64,000 nucleotides of DNA from Amia ocellicauda (taxonomy: Eukaryota; Chordata; Actinopteri; Amiiformes; Amiidae), in the NCBI RefSeq assembly GCF_036373705.1, contig NC_089864.1:5602001-5666000 (forward strand). Direction: 5' to 3'. Position 1 is the stretch's first letter, and each line of letters begins with the position of its first letter. A program made the position numbers and the translations under genes. The notes beneath the pieces are model-generated. The model was not told the origin of the DNA and did not search any database. It was given only the letters and a program-made list of their open reading frames with translations. Below, one piece after another: positions 1-12,166 of the stretch.

Positions 1-1673
1 CTAATGGGTTTACAGAATCTGCTGGTACAAAGCCTTGATCTAAGCAAGACAATCACTAGAAGACCTTCTGTGTAGTGCAGGTTAAGGACTACTCCTTAAT
101 AAATCAAGTCTTTTCCCCTCCAGGTATAAGCCAGAGGGTAGCTGTCTACAAAAACAAGAAGTATATTTAGCTCTACAGAATATCATGTTATGAGCAAGAG
201 TGCTAGATTTGTTTTGGACTGTGATGGAAATAAGCACCTCTGTGTCAGGAAGTCGGACTGGCTTAACTTCAGCCAAGGAAAAATCTGACAAATTCACAAG
301 CATGTCATTTCAGAAAGCATGGCTTTGCAACAGTTGGGTCATATGTAATGTGTGTCAGACAGCGTGCAACGAGCTGATATTGAAAACAATGTGTGGATAA
401 TCGTTTCTCTCAGGTCAACACCCAGGGAATTACAATTATACTAAGGACAGATGGGAATATTTTTAGACACGACTGTATTCGTGGTGGGTTGGGTACACTA
501 TTTAAACTATTTTATTTGCAAACTAAATGATGTTTGAAGTGATAGTATGTGATTTGGAAGTCAATAAATATGTGTATTAATTAAATAATTTTCTTGTAAT
601 ATGAATACTGTAAACTCATTAATTTGCATTTATACATTTAAGAGAGACAGACAGACAGAGAGAGAGACTCTTCCTTGAATCTCCTAATTTGTTTTTGTCA
701 TAATTAACAATTAATAATAATACAAGATTCAAATTTGAAAGCATAAATACAAAATGTAGATTTTAAAAATAAAACAATGCAATTACCTTATTTATATATT
801 GGACACAGAGGAGGATCGCTCTGATATTTGTTCCAGGCTTCCGACTTCAGATATAATTGCAGTTGTCAAAATGTTTGTTTCTGTTTGAAGGAGTGTGTTC
901 ATTGCCCTTATAAATCATGTGCTAAATCAGGGATGTATCACACTTATCGAAGGCAGTCCCCCGGCCGGCTCTGAAGACATCCCATTGGTTGACCAATCAC
1001 CTCCATCACAGCCAACAAGATCCTGTGGGCTCCACTCTCACATCCTCTGGCCTGTATTCTACTTGTTCCCATCCATATCAGTTGTGTGCTCAAGCCTGAT
1101 CTTTGAGTCCCAGGATATGCCTTTTCCTTCTTCTGCTGATTTTGGGAAGTAGCAACACCTTGTTCCTTCATTAATCAGGGCAAATCGGGAGCACAACCTG
1201 CCGTTCACAGCCAATGTCTCAGCGCGGTACATGGGGCACTTATCCAGCCTCACTCCCACTCTGTGAAAACATATCAGAAACCACAAGACGGCACAGCTAG
1301 GGAGGTGTTTAAAGAGAATGAGATACTGTTTCATTAAACTTGGACCTGAAGTTGTCAGCCAAATTGGTGAGCCGTGATGAAAGGATAAAAATAAAAAAAT
1401 ACATGAAATACTGAAATGAAAATCAAGTTTGCCAAACAAAAAACCACAACCACCAACAACGACAGTAGCAGTTAGACAGCATGATGAAGCAAAGATGATG
1501 GGACCTGGCAACGGTAAAAGACAGTTCAGAAACATCTTGTGTAGTTTTTATCACATAACACTGTGGAGGGTGTATGGCAAGTGGACAAATTACAGCAGGA
1601 TCTACTGCTGCAAAGAGTGCGGCTCTCAAGCTTGTGAGGTTGTAAGACTCTTATCAGGAAGACAGTGACTGAC
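1..1673. other. Intergenic DNA, no gene seen
   Basis: AT-rich non-coding sequence. The open frames here, up to 158 codons, resemble no family I recognise and have no convincing coding character. There is a short GACA/GAGA microsatellite near 642-668. I see no exon, RNA gene or complete mobile element. Confidence 0.6.
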
Positions 1674-1892
1674 TGATTAGCACTAGTCTTGGACAACCCT
1701 ACCTAAAATAACATTGGGTAGACCAAGACTAGTGCCGGATCTTTGAATCCAGCCCTTCCAATAAACTCTACTTTGATTTGAAGGCTAAGGATGAAGTCCA
1801 AGCTGCGCTGCTCCAGTTTGTGTCAGGCATAGGAGTGATGTTATGGGAACATAGCGCATCCACACTGAACAAGGAATAGACCTGGAGATCCC
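1674..1892. repeat. 219-bp hairpin-headed repeat, copy 1
   Basis: This segment recurs almost unchanged at 2543-2761. Both copies start with TGATTAG and end with CCTGGAGATCCC. Near the left end is an inverted repeat, CACTAGTCTTGG pairing with CCAAGACTAGTG, separated by about 30 bases. The rest has no open frame. The high similarity of the copies suggests a young dispersed family or a local duplication. I do not recognise the family, and I see no tRNA-like promoter boxes. Confidence 0.75.
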
Positions 1893-2542
1893 ACAAAATG
1901 CAAATAAGCATGTTGTTATTCATTAATCATTATACTTAAAACCACAGTAAGTTTTAAAGAAAGAAAAACATTTGTAAAACACACACACACACAAAAACCC
2001 ATAAACTACACAACACAGCACAGAAACCCTGGCAGCTACCTCTTTACTGCAGTTTTAAACTATTTAGCGTGTTTATCTCACCTGACTTAAAGACTTGTCA
2101 TTTCATCAATCTGCTATCCAACCTTACACCCTTTTCATTCAGGTAATAGAAATATTCCCGTTTGTACAGGACACCTGTTTACTGACCTTGGAAAGGCTAT
2201 TATTGGAGATTTTTGGAAAATTTAGCACTTAAGATGTTAGGATCTTACCATTTGGAAGGTCCTAACTCTCTTCTACAGTAAATTGTAATGTGTCATCTTG
2301 TCTTAGACCACAAACATTTTGTCAATGTGGTGCTCTTACAAAACTAGAAATTGTTCTAATAAAGATGTTTTAAAATTGTTTTCTTTCTTAGCTTACCTTA
2401 CCTTACCTAGCTATGGTAGGTTACGTTATCTTATCGTTCAGAAAACTTGTATTGTTTCTGGAAGTTTGTGTTAGAAAATGTTATCCTTGCTAAATAAATA
2501 TTTGATTAATTACTGTATTGATACAGGTGGTTTCACTGCCAT

Positions 2543-2761
2543 TGATTAGTACTAGTCTTGGAAAACCCTATCTAAAATAACATTGGGTAGACCAAGACTA
2601 GTGCCAGATCTTTGAATCCAGCCCTTAAAATAAACTCTAATTTGATTCGAAACCTAAGGATGAAGTCCAAGCTGCGCTGCTCCAGTTTGTGTCAGGCATA
2701 GGAGTGATGTTATGTGAACATAGCTCATCCACACTGAACAAGGAATAGACCTGGAGATCCC
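2543..2761. repeat. 219-bp hairpin-headed repeat, copy 2
   Basis: Second direct copy of the element at 1674-1892, same orientation, 869 bases downstream and differing at a few percent of positions. The stem is slightly imperfect (TACTAGTCTTGG against CCAAGACTAGTG). The CR1-like LINE 3' end begins about 25 bases to the right. Confidence 0.75.
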
Positions 2762-2787
2762 CATCTGAGCTGCACATGGGTTTTTAA

Positions 2788-3475
2788 GAACATAAGAAAA
2801 TAAGAAAGGTGAGAAACGAGAGGGGGGGCATTTGCCCCATCGTGCTCGTTTGGTGTCCATTAATAACTAAGTGATCCTAGGATCCTATCCAGTCTGTTTT
2901 TGAATGTTCCCACATTGTCTCTTCAGCCACATCGCTGGGGAGTTTGTTCAGATTGTGACGCCTCTCTGTGTGAAGAAGTGTCTCCTGTTTTCCATCTTGA
3001 ATGCCTTGAAGCCCAATTTCCATTTGTGTCCCCGGGTGCGTGTGTCCCTGCTGATCTGGAAAAGCTCCTCTGGTTTGATGTGGTCGATGCCTTTCATGAT
3101 TTTGAAGACTTGGATCAAGTCCCCACATACTCTCCTCTGTTCCAGGGTGAAAAGGTTCAGTTCCTCAGTCTCTCAGTAGGACATTCCCTTCAGAACAGGA
3201 ATAAGTCTGGTTGCTCTCCTCTGAACTGCCTCTAGAGCAGCAATAATATACCCTAACATCCTGTTTGCCTTTTTTATTGCTTCCCCACATTGTTTGGATG
3301 GAGGAAGTGAGGAGTCCACAAAGACTCCTAGGTCTTTCTCATGCATTACTTCATCTAGTACTATTCCTCCCATAGTGTAATTATAGTGGACTTTATTGTT
3401 ACCTGCATGTAATACCTTGCACTTGTCCACATTGAATTTCATCTGCCAGCTGTCAGCCCACACCTGAATATTATC
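2788..3475 (-). mobile_element. CR1-like LINE, 5'-truncated, with reverse transcriptase C-terminus
   Basis: The longest CR1-type copy in the window, on the minus strand. The frame between 3463 and 3173 encodes the end of a CR1/L3-type reverse transcriptase, with the hallmarks MKFNVDKCKV, EKDLGV and a following basic RATRLIP stretch. Another frame further along (about 3128-2877) carries the conserved end with LNKLPSDVAEE, so the open frame is broken. The element 3' end is at the low coordinate, where short repeats of a TTATGTTC-like unit occur (2788-2815). It is a dead, 5'-truncated insertion. Confidence 0.85.
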
Positions 3476-6233
3476 TAATTATTACGCATTCAGTTCCTAA
3501 TTACCTGAGCTCACCAAAGAGATAAAAGGACGAGCCATATTCCTCACAACAGCTATCATTATAAACTTTTAAAATGTTAATTTATGCTTTTATGAGAGTT
3601 GTGATGCTGTTCTTATGTCCATATTGTTTTCATACTAATGCAGACGCTGCCATGTGTTTGTCACAACAGCAGCACTAGTCCATCTAAGTATTGTCAACTT
3701 GCAACAGTGCGCTGATGTGCTCATGGTATGATGACAAGCTTATATATTGCAAGTGAATCTTTCTCACTCTCTCAGCACCTCAGCACTCCTCAAGACTGAA
3801 GTATTTGGCAGTGGCAGCCTGTGTAGAAACTATGAGAAAAAACCTATCAGCACACAAAGCACACCGTTTTGTCTCTCCTCTCCTATGTCCATGGCAAAAT
3901 GCCACATCCTGGTAAATCCTACCACACTAACAAACAAGCCAGCTGCCACTATTAATTGTGGGCTTTGTGTGATTTCTCAAGAATAGACAATGGAAGCTTT
4001 GCGGTGCCCAGCTAAATCAACCAAACAGGACACTGGCAGTGACTAGAACCAACGGACTTTGTGGCTGAAACACTCAATCATGGGGATAGCATGAGGGCCT
4101 CGGTGGTGCCATTTGTGCCATTTGAAATATAACCAACGAAAGCTTGATCTCTGTATCCCACCGAGGAAGAGGAGGTAGCTATGGCATCAGCTGCTTACAT
4201 GGTGGCCACAGAGCCCATGTGTTTCCTCTGAGACGAGGAGAACTGTCTCGACAGGCCTCCACCAAGCTTTCTCCTCTGATATTTATTTGAAGTGGTCCGT
4301 TGGAACTAAAAGACACTGAGAGAGTTTCTTCTGCAGAGTATGGGAAAGAGCAGAAGGGCTTGGAAACTGTTAGATGAGACTGTAGCTGAAGACCTCCATG
4401 GTACGCAAGATCGAATTTTATCAGAAGGCAATTGACAGTTGCTGGACCAGGCTTGGTGATGTCAGGTACTGCAGGCAGGTCTATCTGCTTAAACACAGAA
4501 TTTTAACATTGCCATTGCTGCAGTTTAGAAATTGCTGGTCAAATCAGTACTGTTAACTATTGCCTCTTCCCCCAGCAAGGTATTCAGATGTGCGACCGCT
4601 TGTTTGGCGAAAGTATAATTGGCGTTTCAATCAAATCTGCCAAGAATGCCAAAATAAATTCCCCACCAACATTCCCTACTATACTTTAGTGAGGAGTTTG
4701 AATATAGAAGAATGGGGAGGTACAGCAGAGGGGGTGTTGTTAAATTCTGTCAATTAAGCCCACAGTTAGTTTAATAACTAAGAGCCATGCAGAGAAGTGA
4801 GGACCTGCACAAGGATGGTGAACGTCAAAGCTGGGGACCCAGAAGCCATAGGACATCTCAAGGAGAAAACTAGCTTCAGCCTCTTCCTTGAATGCATTGG
4901 CAGTGTTTGCCTGACCTGCAGGGGTCATTTAATTTGTTAGTTTAGCTCCTCATTCCCCTCATGTCATGAGCTTCAAAGCTTGTGGCCATTATAAAACTGA
5001 AACATTTAATGAAGATCGAAGTAGGACTTTGTTTTTGAAAAAATGCATTTGTTTTTAATGCTATAAAATTCACCTGTAAAAACGTGTTCTCCATTAACAT
5101 TTTTACAGCAAATACAGATAAGAAAAATGTTTCTTGAGTTCTAGATTCATTGTGACTGTTTGATTTAAGAAAATTATTTTTCAACAGTACACATTATTTT
5201 TATTCCTTTAGCATATATCATCATAACTGCATGAAGGAAACGTTTTATTCCCACAGTTTGGATTTAATCAAGAAACAAATACAGGCTAACAGTCCCTCCC
5301 TGTCATAAAGTGCAGATCTCCTAAACACATTTCTTTATGAAGAAAAATCTCAATACACATTCATTTTGATACAAATTGTGCGTATATAAACACACAGTAT
5401 AAGATGGCATATTCTAGAAATGAGTAATTCTCAAACACTATATTCAAGTACACAAGAATAGAACGACTGTAAAGTTTACATTTGTCTCGTTCTGGCTTAA
5501 AAAAAGACACTTTGGTTTTGTGCATATAAAATATTGTTTTTCTATAAGCTATTTGATCAACGTATTTCATTTTGTTAATGGATACAATTTATTTCATTTT
5601 ATACTAAAACAAATAAGAGGAACAGATGAGAAAAATAAATATTGTCTCATATCTCTTGACCTGAGACCTGAGTTTTTAACCTCTCTCAGGGAAAACAATG
5701 AAGCACTTTTTGAATTGTGTTTACCTAACTTGATACATTTGTGTCAATGTGCCCAGTATTTATTTATTATTTGGCAAGTCATCTAAAATCAAACAAAATG
5801 AATCACTTCAATTTACTTATATTGTGTTCACATTTCAATCGGTATTAGTTTAAAGCTTCACCCTCAGATCTCTTAATCACACCTGTACCAATATTATTTT
5901 TTCAAGTAAAAACACAGTATAGCTTAATAACATAGGTTGCATGGGTGGTTTTAGTCCTGAAGTCACTGTGCCAGGCTTTCTGTAGATGTAATGATTATTA
6001 TGTCACCTGTAGTGCAGTAGTTTAAAATGTCTTAGCACTTCAAAATAAAAACATACCTCTTTAACAACATGGTGTCATGGCTGGCTCATATCAAATGGTA
6101 TAAAAATAAACTCTCATCATTATAAACCAGTATAAAAGCTACACTAAGAGCCGCCGGGCTTAGAGCCAGCAGTGTGATGAATTCGCCAGCAATAGTCTGT
6201 CAGTAGTGGACGCACTAAAGGTGTCTTGGCTTT
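3476..6233. other. Intergenic DNA and probable 3' flank of hyal4
   Basis: No coding exon seen. The stretch is AT-rich, especially 4940-6130. Because hyal4 is transcribed leftwards and stops at 6234, part of this is likely its 3' untranslated region. Minus-strand AATAAA signals (TTTATT on the plus strand) occur around 5757-5768. Which of these is used cannot be told from sequence. Confidence 0.5.
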
Positions 6234-6635
6234 TCATAAAGCAAAGCTGGTGACGCACAACAACAACAGGACCAGTGTGAGGGGAGTCAGAGGTCGGCCT
6301 GCAGTGCTGTCGGGCGCCTGTGTCTCCTCAGGGCTGTCGCATTTGTCCCCTTCGTACCCCTGGTAGCAGTGGCAGGTGAACCTGGCCTGCAGTTCGGCCA
6401 GCTCTTGCTCTGAGTGCCACCCGGTGACCTTGAGCGCCCCCCCCTCCTCGGAGGACTGGATGCGGTAGCTGTCGGCGCTCAGGTGCAGGTAGTGCGGCGC
6501 CTGCCAGTCCCTCCGCACACAGCGGCCGTTGCTCTGGCACAGGAAGTCGCTGCACACCTCGGCAGCCCGCGTCACGTTGGTGATGTAGCGGCCCAGTGTG
6601 TGGCTCAGGAACGACTTCACCTTGGAGCAGTTGTG
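6234..6635 (-). CDS. hyal4: hyal4 last coding exon (EGF-like segment, GPI signal)
   Basis: Begins after a TCTATCCCAG acceptor with HNCSKVK and ends at TGA. It holds the Cys-rich C-terminal module ([33 protein letters not shown]) and a terminal hydrophobic run of about 18 residues ([18 protein letters not shown]), expected to be replaced by a GPI anchor. Confidence 0.9.
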   Translation of the reverse strand, partial: HNCSKVKSFLSHTLGRYITNVTRAAEVCSDFLCQSNGRCVRRDWQAPHYLHLSADSYRIQSSEEGGALKVTGWHSEQELAELQARFTCHCYQGYEGDKCDSPEETQAPDSTAGRPLTPLTLVLLLLCVTSFAL

Positions 6636-7791
6636 CTGGGATAGAGATAGAGGGGAGAGAACTCTCGTCAATGGAAGAATAGTTGCTTGAGAAACATCTA
6701 TGGTCAGTGTCAGCTTTCAGACCAACACAGGTTGATGGGGACGGACCATATTGGCTAAGAGGTGAGGTAAAATAAATGAAGGGATCATCTAAAAACACAC
6801 AGACATGGGTGACGTCATGTGGAGATGTTTAAATGGCACTCAACGGAAGAAGAGCAGAGCGGAGATGGGCGGAAGAAGCTACGGAACGGATCTCGGGGTT
6901 CAGGGAAAAGCACACAAGAGATGGGAGGATGAGATTATGGAAGTTTTTCTGACGTAACCTGGAAAAAAGGCGAACTGAGTGGGACGACCAGTGGGAGAGG
7001 CTTTTATCCAGCATGTCTCCACAAAGGCCGACGTCGCTGATGAAGGTACATATGTGGTTATTGTTGTGGAAGGTATTCATCTAATTGCAAACACAAAGAG
7101 AGATGAGTTTGCACACTAGGGGGCGGGTATTATAATATCTAAGTACAGAAAGGGAAAGGTGAGGGGGTAAAACCTCGAGACATACCCTGGAGGAGGTGAG
7201 GTTCATGTCTCCCCAGATTACGAACCCTGCGGCTCCCAGCGCAGCGCTCTCTCCAATGGTGTGAATCAGGTCTTTCTACAGGGGAATGAATACATGGTGA
7301 AGGCTTTATGATAAACCAAGTGTCAATATTTACCACACATCAGTCCTATTGTATATTTATGTTATGAAACCAGGCAGAGCAGCCAATGTCATCTGAAATA
7401 CTTTACAGCCTGCAAGACCAAAACTTCAAATATTGTATTTTGCCATGACTGAATCTGAAACATGTGTAAATCTTTGCTTTGCTTAGCATTGATAAAACTT
7501 TACAAATACTTCACTACAAAAGGCAGACTGATCCCTGGTTCTGGCATCGGTATGACTCTTGATGAATTTGAAAGAAATCAAATTACATAAATATATAAAT
7601 AAACAAACAAACAACCCTATGTCACCAGCAGATGGTGCTGTTGATATTCACAGATATGCAGGATTGCATAGAGCTGGGATGTGTGTAGTCAGAACGTCAG
7701 AACACAACCTAGAACCCGTATAGACATTATTATCATATTCAAATTTGCACATATATTAGATCCAGCAAAACAAACACATGGTTTGTTCTTC

Positions 7792-7834
<43 letters not shown>

Positions 7835-9663
7835 TGCGTTTTCATTTTGCTTTCTTTTTTTAGAGGCTCCAGTTTTACATCATCAGACACCCTGCAATTG
7901 GAAGTGGCTAATTGGTGGATGAGCTCATGCTGGCCAGACAGTGACAGGAGGTCCGATCTGACGTGAGCGGTGAGGAATATTCATAGACACAACCTGCCGT
8001 CCTTCCCTTTGTCATTTACTTCACTTCTTTAGCAAAGCTGTGTGGAAACTGTTCGGACAGTTTTAAAGCTTTTTTGTTTAACAACTGATTTACAAGAACT
8101 GACGTCAGACGCTACTGACTGAGAGAGTTCAGTTTCATCTGATTGATTAGTATTCAGAAAGGTTTAAACAGGAAATTATGATTCTGTACGATATATGTAA
8201 ACGTAAATGTTAAATGATAGCAATAATAAAGTTTGCATGTGCTGTTTCATATACAGAGTCCCTTTCCCAGCACAGTGTGTTCTGCTACACTCGTCAGTCT
8301 ACACTAACGAGAGTCATCTGTGAAACAGCTGGTGCCACTTGTGGACTAATGTGGATCACCTGACCACACTGACCTAATTTTATAATCAGTGAAAGTTTGG
8401 GAAGTGCACTTCAGGACAGCAAAACAGATGCATCTGCAGATTTCTAACTCATTCTTATACTGTGGCTCCTCACACAAGGGATGCAGAACAAGAGGTATAT
8501 GTGGCAGACTGACAGGATATTGTAATACAGTATGGGTAGATATTAATCCGCTGGTTCAATCCAGCTGTACTTTCCAGACCCATGCCTTCCTATGACACAC
8601 TCATGAGACACTGGCCTCCCAGATCAGAAACCTTTGGTGTCTTGCGCTCTAGTTCCAACACCCCCCCCTCCCACCCTCCTCTTTCATGGATAATTACCAT
8701 TGAGAGAAACGACAGCGCTTCATCCCGGTACCCAAGCCGAGTGTAGACAAAGGTGGGCAAGTCGAAATCCAAGGATGTCATGGACGCGATCCGGAGTGAC
8801 TCGAGGACCCGGAACTGGGAGAAGTGCAGGTTGCTGATGCTGTCCGCATGGGACTTCTTTATGGCCACGGAGGGGAACAGGGCCGTGCTGCTGTTCCACA
8901 GCCAGAAGAGCTCATCATTCCTCAGGCTCTCCAACACCGGGCAGGAGCCGGAGTAGTTGTGCTCGTGGAGGTTGTAGTTGTGGCAGTCGGGGTACAGGTA
9001 GTAGCCCCACAGTCCATTGGGTCTACTCTGTACCCCGAGCTGGACGGTCCTCTTCATGAAAGCCCTGGCGCTCCTCTCGAATCTGTCTCTCGCCAGGTCC
9101 TCCACCTGCTCAGCGGAGACGTTGACATACGCGCTGGAGATCAGCTCCCGGGACTTCCTCCGATAGATGTCCTTCTTGTGCCAGTTACGCGTCCACTGCG
9201 GCCTCCAGTACTCCCAGTCTATGATGGCCAGGCCACTAAAGTTCTCCGAGGGGATGTAGAAGCGGATGTCCCTATCGGCCTTCTGCAGGTGCGAGTCCAA
9301 GCTGCAGTTCTGCGGGAGACCCCCGTTCACCGGCGCGCCCTGCTCCGTGTAGAAGGGGTAGTGTCCCAGACGGTTGGCGTAAAATATGGTCACGTTCTGC
9401 CCAGTTCGCGTCGCTCTCGGGCTGCCATCGATATGGAACATGCTGAGGTCGGCGCTGACGTTGTACTTCATGGTGCAGAGGTCCAGAGGGGCGTTCCAGG
9501 CGGCGATGAAAGGTTTCCTTCCTATTAGGGGTAGTTTGGCAGGTTTCAGGGCCAGGGCGGAGTTGATGAGGACCAGCGCCCAGGAGCAGGTCAGAGCACA
9601 AGCAAGAGGAGTAGCATGGAGAGATGCGGCGTTGGGGGTCCTTCCTCTCATCGTTCTAGTCAT
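6234..9663 (-). CDS. hyal4: Hyaluronidase-4-like, GPI-anchored GH56 enzyme
   Basis: Three coding exons join in frame: 9663-8698 (322 codons), 7275-7186 (30 codons) and 6635-6234 (133 codons plus TGA), giving 485 aa, close to human HYAL4. The product should be a secreted, membrane-tethered endo-glycosidase of family GH56, cutting hyaluronan or chondroitin at the cell surface. A signal peptide covers roughly residues 17-39 and PFIAAWNAP starts the catalytic domain. The catalytic motif is [11 protein letters not shown], with Asp149 and proton donor Glu151. [25 protein letters not shown] and VIWGDMNLT are typical of HYAL4. The last exon gives a Cys-rich EGF-like segment ([12 protein letters not shown]) and a hydrophobic C-terminal tail fitting a GPI signal. 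At the position where human HYAL4 has Cys (PSIC) and hyaluronan-cleaving relatives have Tyr (PSIY), this protein has Ala267 (PSVA). The start ATG was chosen because it precedes the signal peptide; Met5 is an alternative. Confidence 0.93.
7186..7275 (-). CDS. hyal4: hyal4 coding exon 2 (90 bp)
   Basis: Thirty codons in phase 0 between a CCCTGTAG acceptor and a GTATG donor. They encode [17 protein letters not shown] followed by the VIWGDMNLT block, the end of the hyaluronidase barrel. The 90-bp length is the same as in the paralogue at 24727-24816 and in mammalian SPAM1/HYAL4. Confidence 0.92.
7792..7834. repeat. (AAT)n microsatellite in hyal4 intron 1
   Basis: About fourteen uninterrupted AAT units. 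The Asn-rich and Ile-rich open frames across it are artefacts of the repeat. Confidence 0.95.
8698..9663 (-). CDS. hyal4: hyal4 coding exon 1 (signal peptide, catalytic barrel)
   Basis: Carries codons 1-322, ending in phase 0 after TTTCTCTCAATG with a GTAATT donor at 8697. It contains the signal peptide, most of the TIM-barrel and the Asp149/Glu151 catalytic pair. The open frame reads on 35 codons into the intron, which includes a C/T-rich tract at 8661-8680, so the apparent open frame is longer than the exon. Confidence 0.92.
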
Positions 9664-9690
9664 CTCAGAGGTGTTCCGGTTTCAGTCAAC
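9664..9690 (-). other. Probable 5' UTR part of the hyal4 start exon
   Basis: On the minus strand a pyrimidine-rich tract ends in TTGTTCTAG immediately before 9690, a plausible splice acceptor 27 bases upstream of the start ATG. Mammalian HYAL4/SPAM1 genes have non-coding first exons, so the promoter probably lies further right and is not identified here. Confidence 0.45.
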
Positions 9691-9823
9691 CTAGAACAAT
9701 GAGGACAAGGAAGGGAACAACAAACCCTGGTTACTAAGAGTTGGTTATTCTGTATTCTCAGGTGAAATATTGAAAGCCATTAATTGTGGGATTTTCATGG
9801 CAAGGACACAATTTAACAAGGAT

Positions 9824-10035
9824 GGATAGAGAGATAGAGAGATAGAGAGATAGAGAGATAGGTACATCTACTGTTTGTCCGAGGAAGTGACTTCTATGTA
9901 GATATTACGGCTGTACAGCTTTTGACGTGTTTTTTTTTGGTATATGTTCCTTGTACTTTCTGAAACTCCAGGGTGTTCATTGATTCAATTGATATCAGAA
10001 TGTACTGCATATTAGTGAAGCAGTTTATATGACAG
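9824..10035. repeat. GATA array plus dispersed repeat, copy 1
   Basis: A GATAGAGA array (9824-9861) is followed by about 170 bases that recur at 22558-22716: ACATCTACT, GAAGTGACTTCTATG and AGATATTA come first, and later ATTGATATCAG and a GCATAT..AGT block. The order and orientation are the same in both copies. It begins about 160 bases upstream of the hyal4 start codon. I do not recognise the family. Confidence 0.7.
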
Positions 10036-10040
10036 GGTGG

Positions 10041-11690
10041 TCTTAATGTCTGCGCCCTGATGAAGTAATTTAATCTCTAGCCTCCAGTTAAAGTTCACAC
10101 GGGTTACAGACTGAGCCGCAGCTCACACACAGAGATCTGACCAAACCCCGCACCACAGCGCTCAGTGTCCTACCCACGCAGCTCAAATAATAGACACGGC
10201 TTCCAGAGGACACAAATACCTCTTACCAAAATTAGAGCGCAAGAGGTCCTGTTTATTGGAGGCGCGTGGACTGACACCATGCAATAGACTGGCCAGGAAG
10301 TCTCACTTCTGCTGCATGAGAGCAAAGGATCCCAGTCAGATTTCAGGAGCAATGAGATTCCATATTGGAATACAAGTAGGAAGGAAGTTCCGATTAAAAA
10401 GAATATGTCTAATAATGTTCTAGTCTAAGACCATACAACACAATATTCCTCTGGACGCCTCTCCCGAGGGTTTCAGCACCCAGGCTAAACAGGCTATACC
10501 CAATGAATTAATCACACCTGTTCACACCTTCTTACACTGTCTATTGGAAGGAGTCAGTAAGGAGCCATGCAAACAAAAATGACAAAAAGACAAAAAAAAA
10601 TCCACAGTGGTTTTATAATCTAAAGAAAATGCACAACAGAGTGCCTTCAACGGGCTGCATCTGTTGAGAGATGGAGACATTCCCAGTGTGCAATGTTGTG
10701 AGTGATGATGGAGAATATCCCACATCCAGGATTATCAGGGTTTTACCCAACAGTAACCCCACTAAGACTTCTAAACACAAGGGCTTTGTTTTAAGTTAAT
10801 TAATATGTGTCATGACGGGTGAAACGGGGGCACCACACACTATATGGAACAACTGCTGAACGCATTTCAAAATGAGGGATTTAACGAGTAGAGTCGGGTC
10901 CCCACGGTCAGGGGACACTGTGACAGAGAGTCAGGTACCCACAGTCAGGGGAGCAAAATCTGTAAACTAAACTTGAAGAGTGAAAAAAGTTTGAAGCGAT
11001 GTATTTTTCTACCACAAGGTGGTGGTGTTTTCAAGAGATTGCTTTAGATTTGTGTTAGTTTGAATCTGAACCTTACAATTGTTTACATAGAGTTTTGTCT
11101 TTCTCTACAAAGTTATTTTTATATATAAATGTCTGAAGTCACTGGACAGGCCAAATTACCACTCCAGTAAATAATATAATAATTCAAAATCCTAAAACAC
11201 TGTGTTTTTTAAAGTTGTTTCTGCCTTTAAAAGCATTTTCTTTAAATGTATTTAACCTTAATACAAAGTCATTTAGGTAAACGCTGTGGCTTCTGTGGAG
11301 TTGCTAAGCCAGTACTGAAAACATATGGCTTTAATCGTTCCTGTTGGACACCACAGAAATACACAATTATGATTCAAGTTTAACAAAGTATTTTCTTTCT
11401 TTCTGTGTTTTATAGTCAGCTTAAATCCAAGCGACTGGCCATTAAACTAAAGACTTAGATCTGAGTCTCTCCAAAACATGAATGCAATTTCCACTTCAAA
11501 TGAACTTGTGTGCATCAACATGCAGAAGCAAACTCCATAACATTGCATTTCCCATAGATATGAATCTATATATTTTAAGAGATTGGGTTATTCAAAGCTG
11601 TGCAGTTCTCACTTTTTATTTTTATTTTAATCACTTTATAACTCTGTTCGGGAATCTATATCACCATAAAGATAAGCAACAGTATCAGTA
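10041..11690. other. Intergenic DNA upstream of hyal4, no gene seen
   Basis: No coding similarity seen. At 10892-10950 a short motif containing GTCAGGGGA occurs twice (TCGGGTCCCCACGG.. and TCAGGTACCCACAG..), a degenerate two-copy tandem of about 45 bases. The non-coding first exon and promoter of hyal4 may lie in or beyond this stretch, but no core promoter can be pointed to. Confidence 0.45.
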
Positions 11691-11696
11691 GCCATA

Positions 11697-11858
11697 GCTG
11701 CAATAATAGTAGTAGTCGTTGTAGCAATGCTAATCCTATTAGTAGTAGTAACAATGGCATTAATAGTAATAGCAATGTAGTGGTAATAATAGTAGTCTAG
11801 TAGCTGTAGTAGCAATGGATAAGGGCGTCTGCTAAGCCATATAATAATAATTATTCAG
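11697..11858 (+). mobile_element. TAG/TAA-rich array with L2/V-SINE-like 3' tail
   Basis: A degenerate TAG/TAA/CAA trinucleotide array (11697-11810) runs into GGATAAGGGCGTCTGCTAA (11818-11836) and then ATAATAATAA. The GGATAA-GCGTCTGCTAA block is a tail shared by fish L2-clade LINEs and V-SINE-type SINEs, so this looks like the 3' remnant of such an element. The assignment rests on that short block only. Confidence 0.5.
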
Positions 11859-12166
11859 CCTTTAACTGCAAGACTCATCTTATGAATTGGTCCATTGAGA
11901 TTGAGAAGCCCGTCCTAAAGAAGAATAGTAACAATTACGCCTCACCACTAATTCCCCAGAACAAACGGCAGCATCAGATGTCACACATCCTAATTGAAAC
12001 CATCGGGGGAAACTGAAGACAGGCCTCCGACAGAGCGCAGGCTGAGCGGTGGCGCCCCCACAGGGACGCGGAGGTACTGCACCGTCTGATCTGCTCTCGG
12101 CTCACCGCGGTACCTGCTGTTAACCCTTTCCACTATGGCAAGCACTGTGACGATTAAACCTTACCC

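Noticed and set aside
2900..3235. Cys- and Phe-rich plus-strand peptide repeated at 16581 and 58251
   Set aside because: It is the antisense of the CR1 reverse transcriptase tail, so it repeats wherever the LINE does.
8824..9528. 234-codon plus-strand frame opposite hyal4
   Set aside because: It is the complement of a GC-rich coding exon; the minus-strand frame has the hyaluronidase domain, signal peptide and splice sites.
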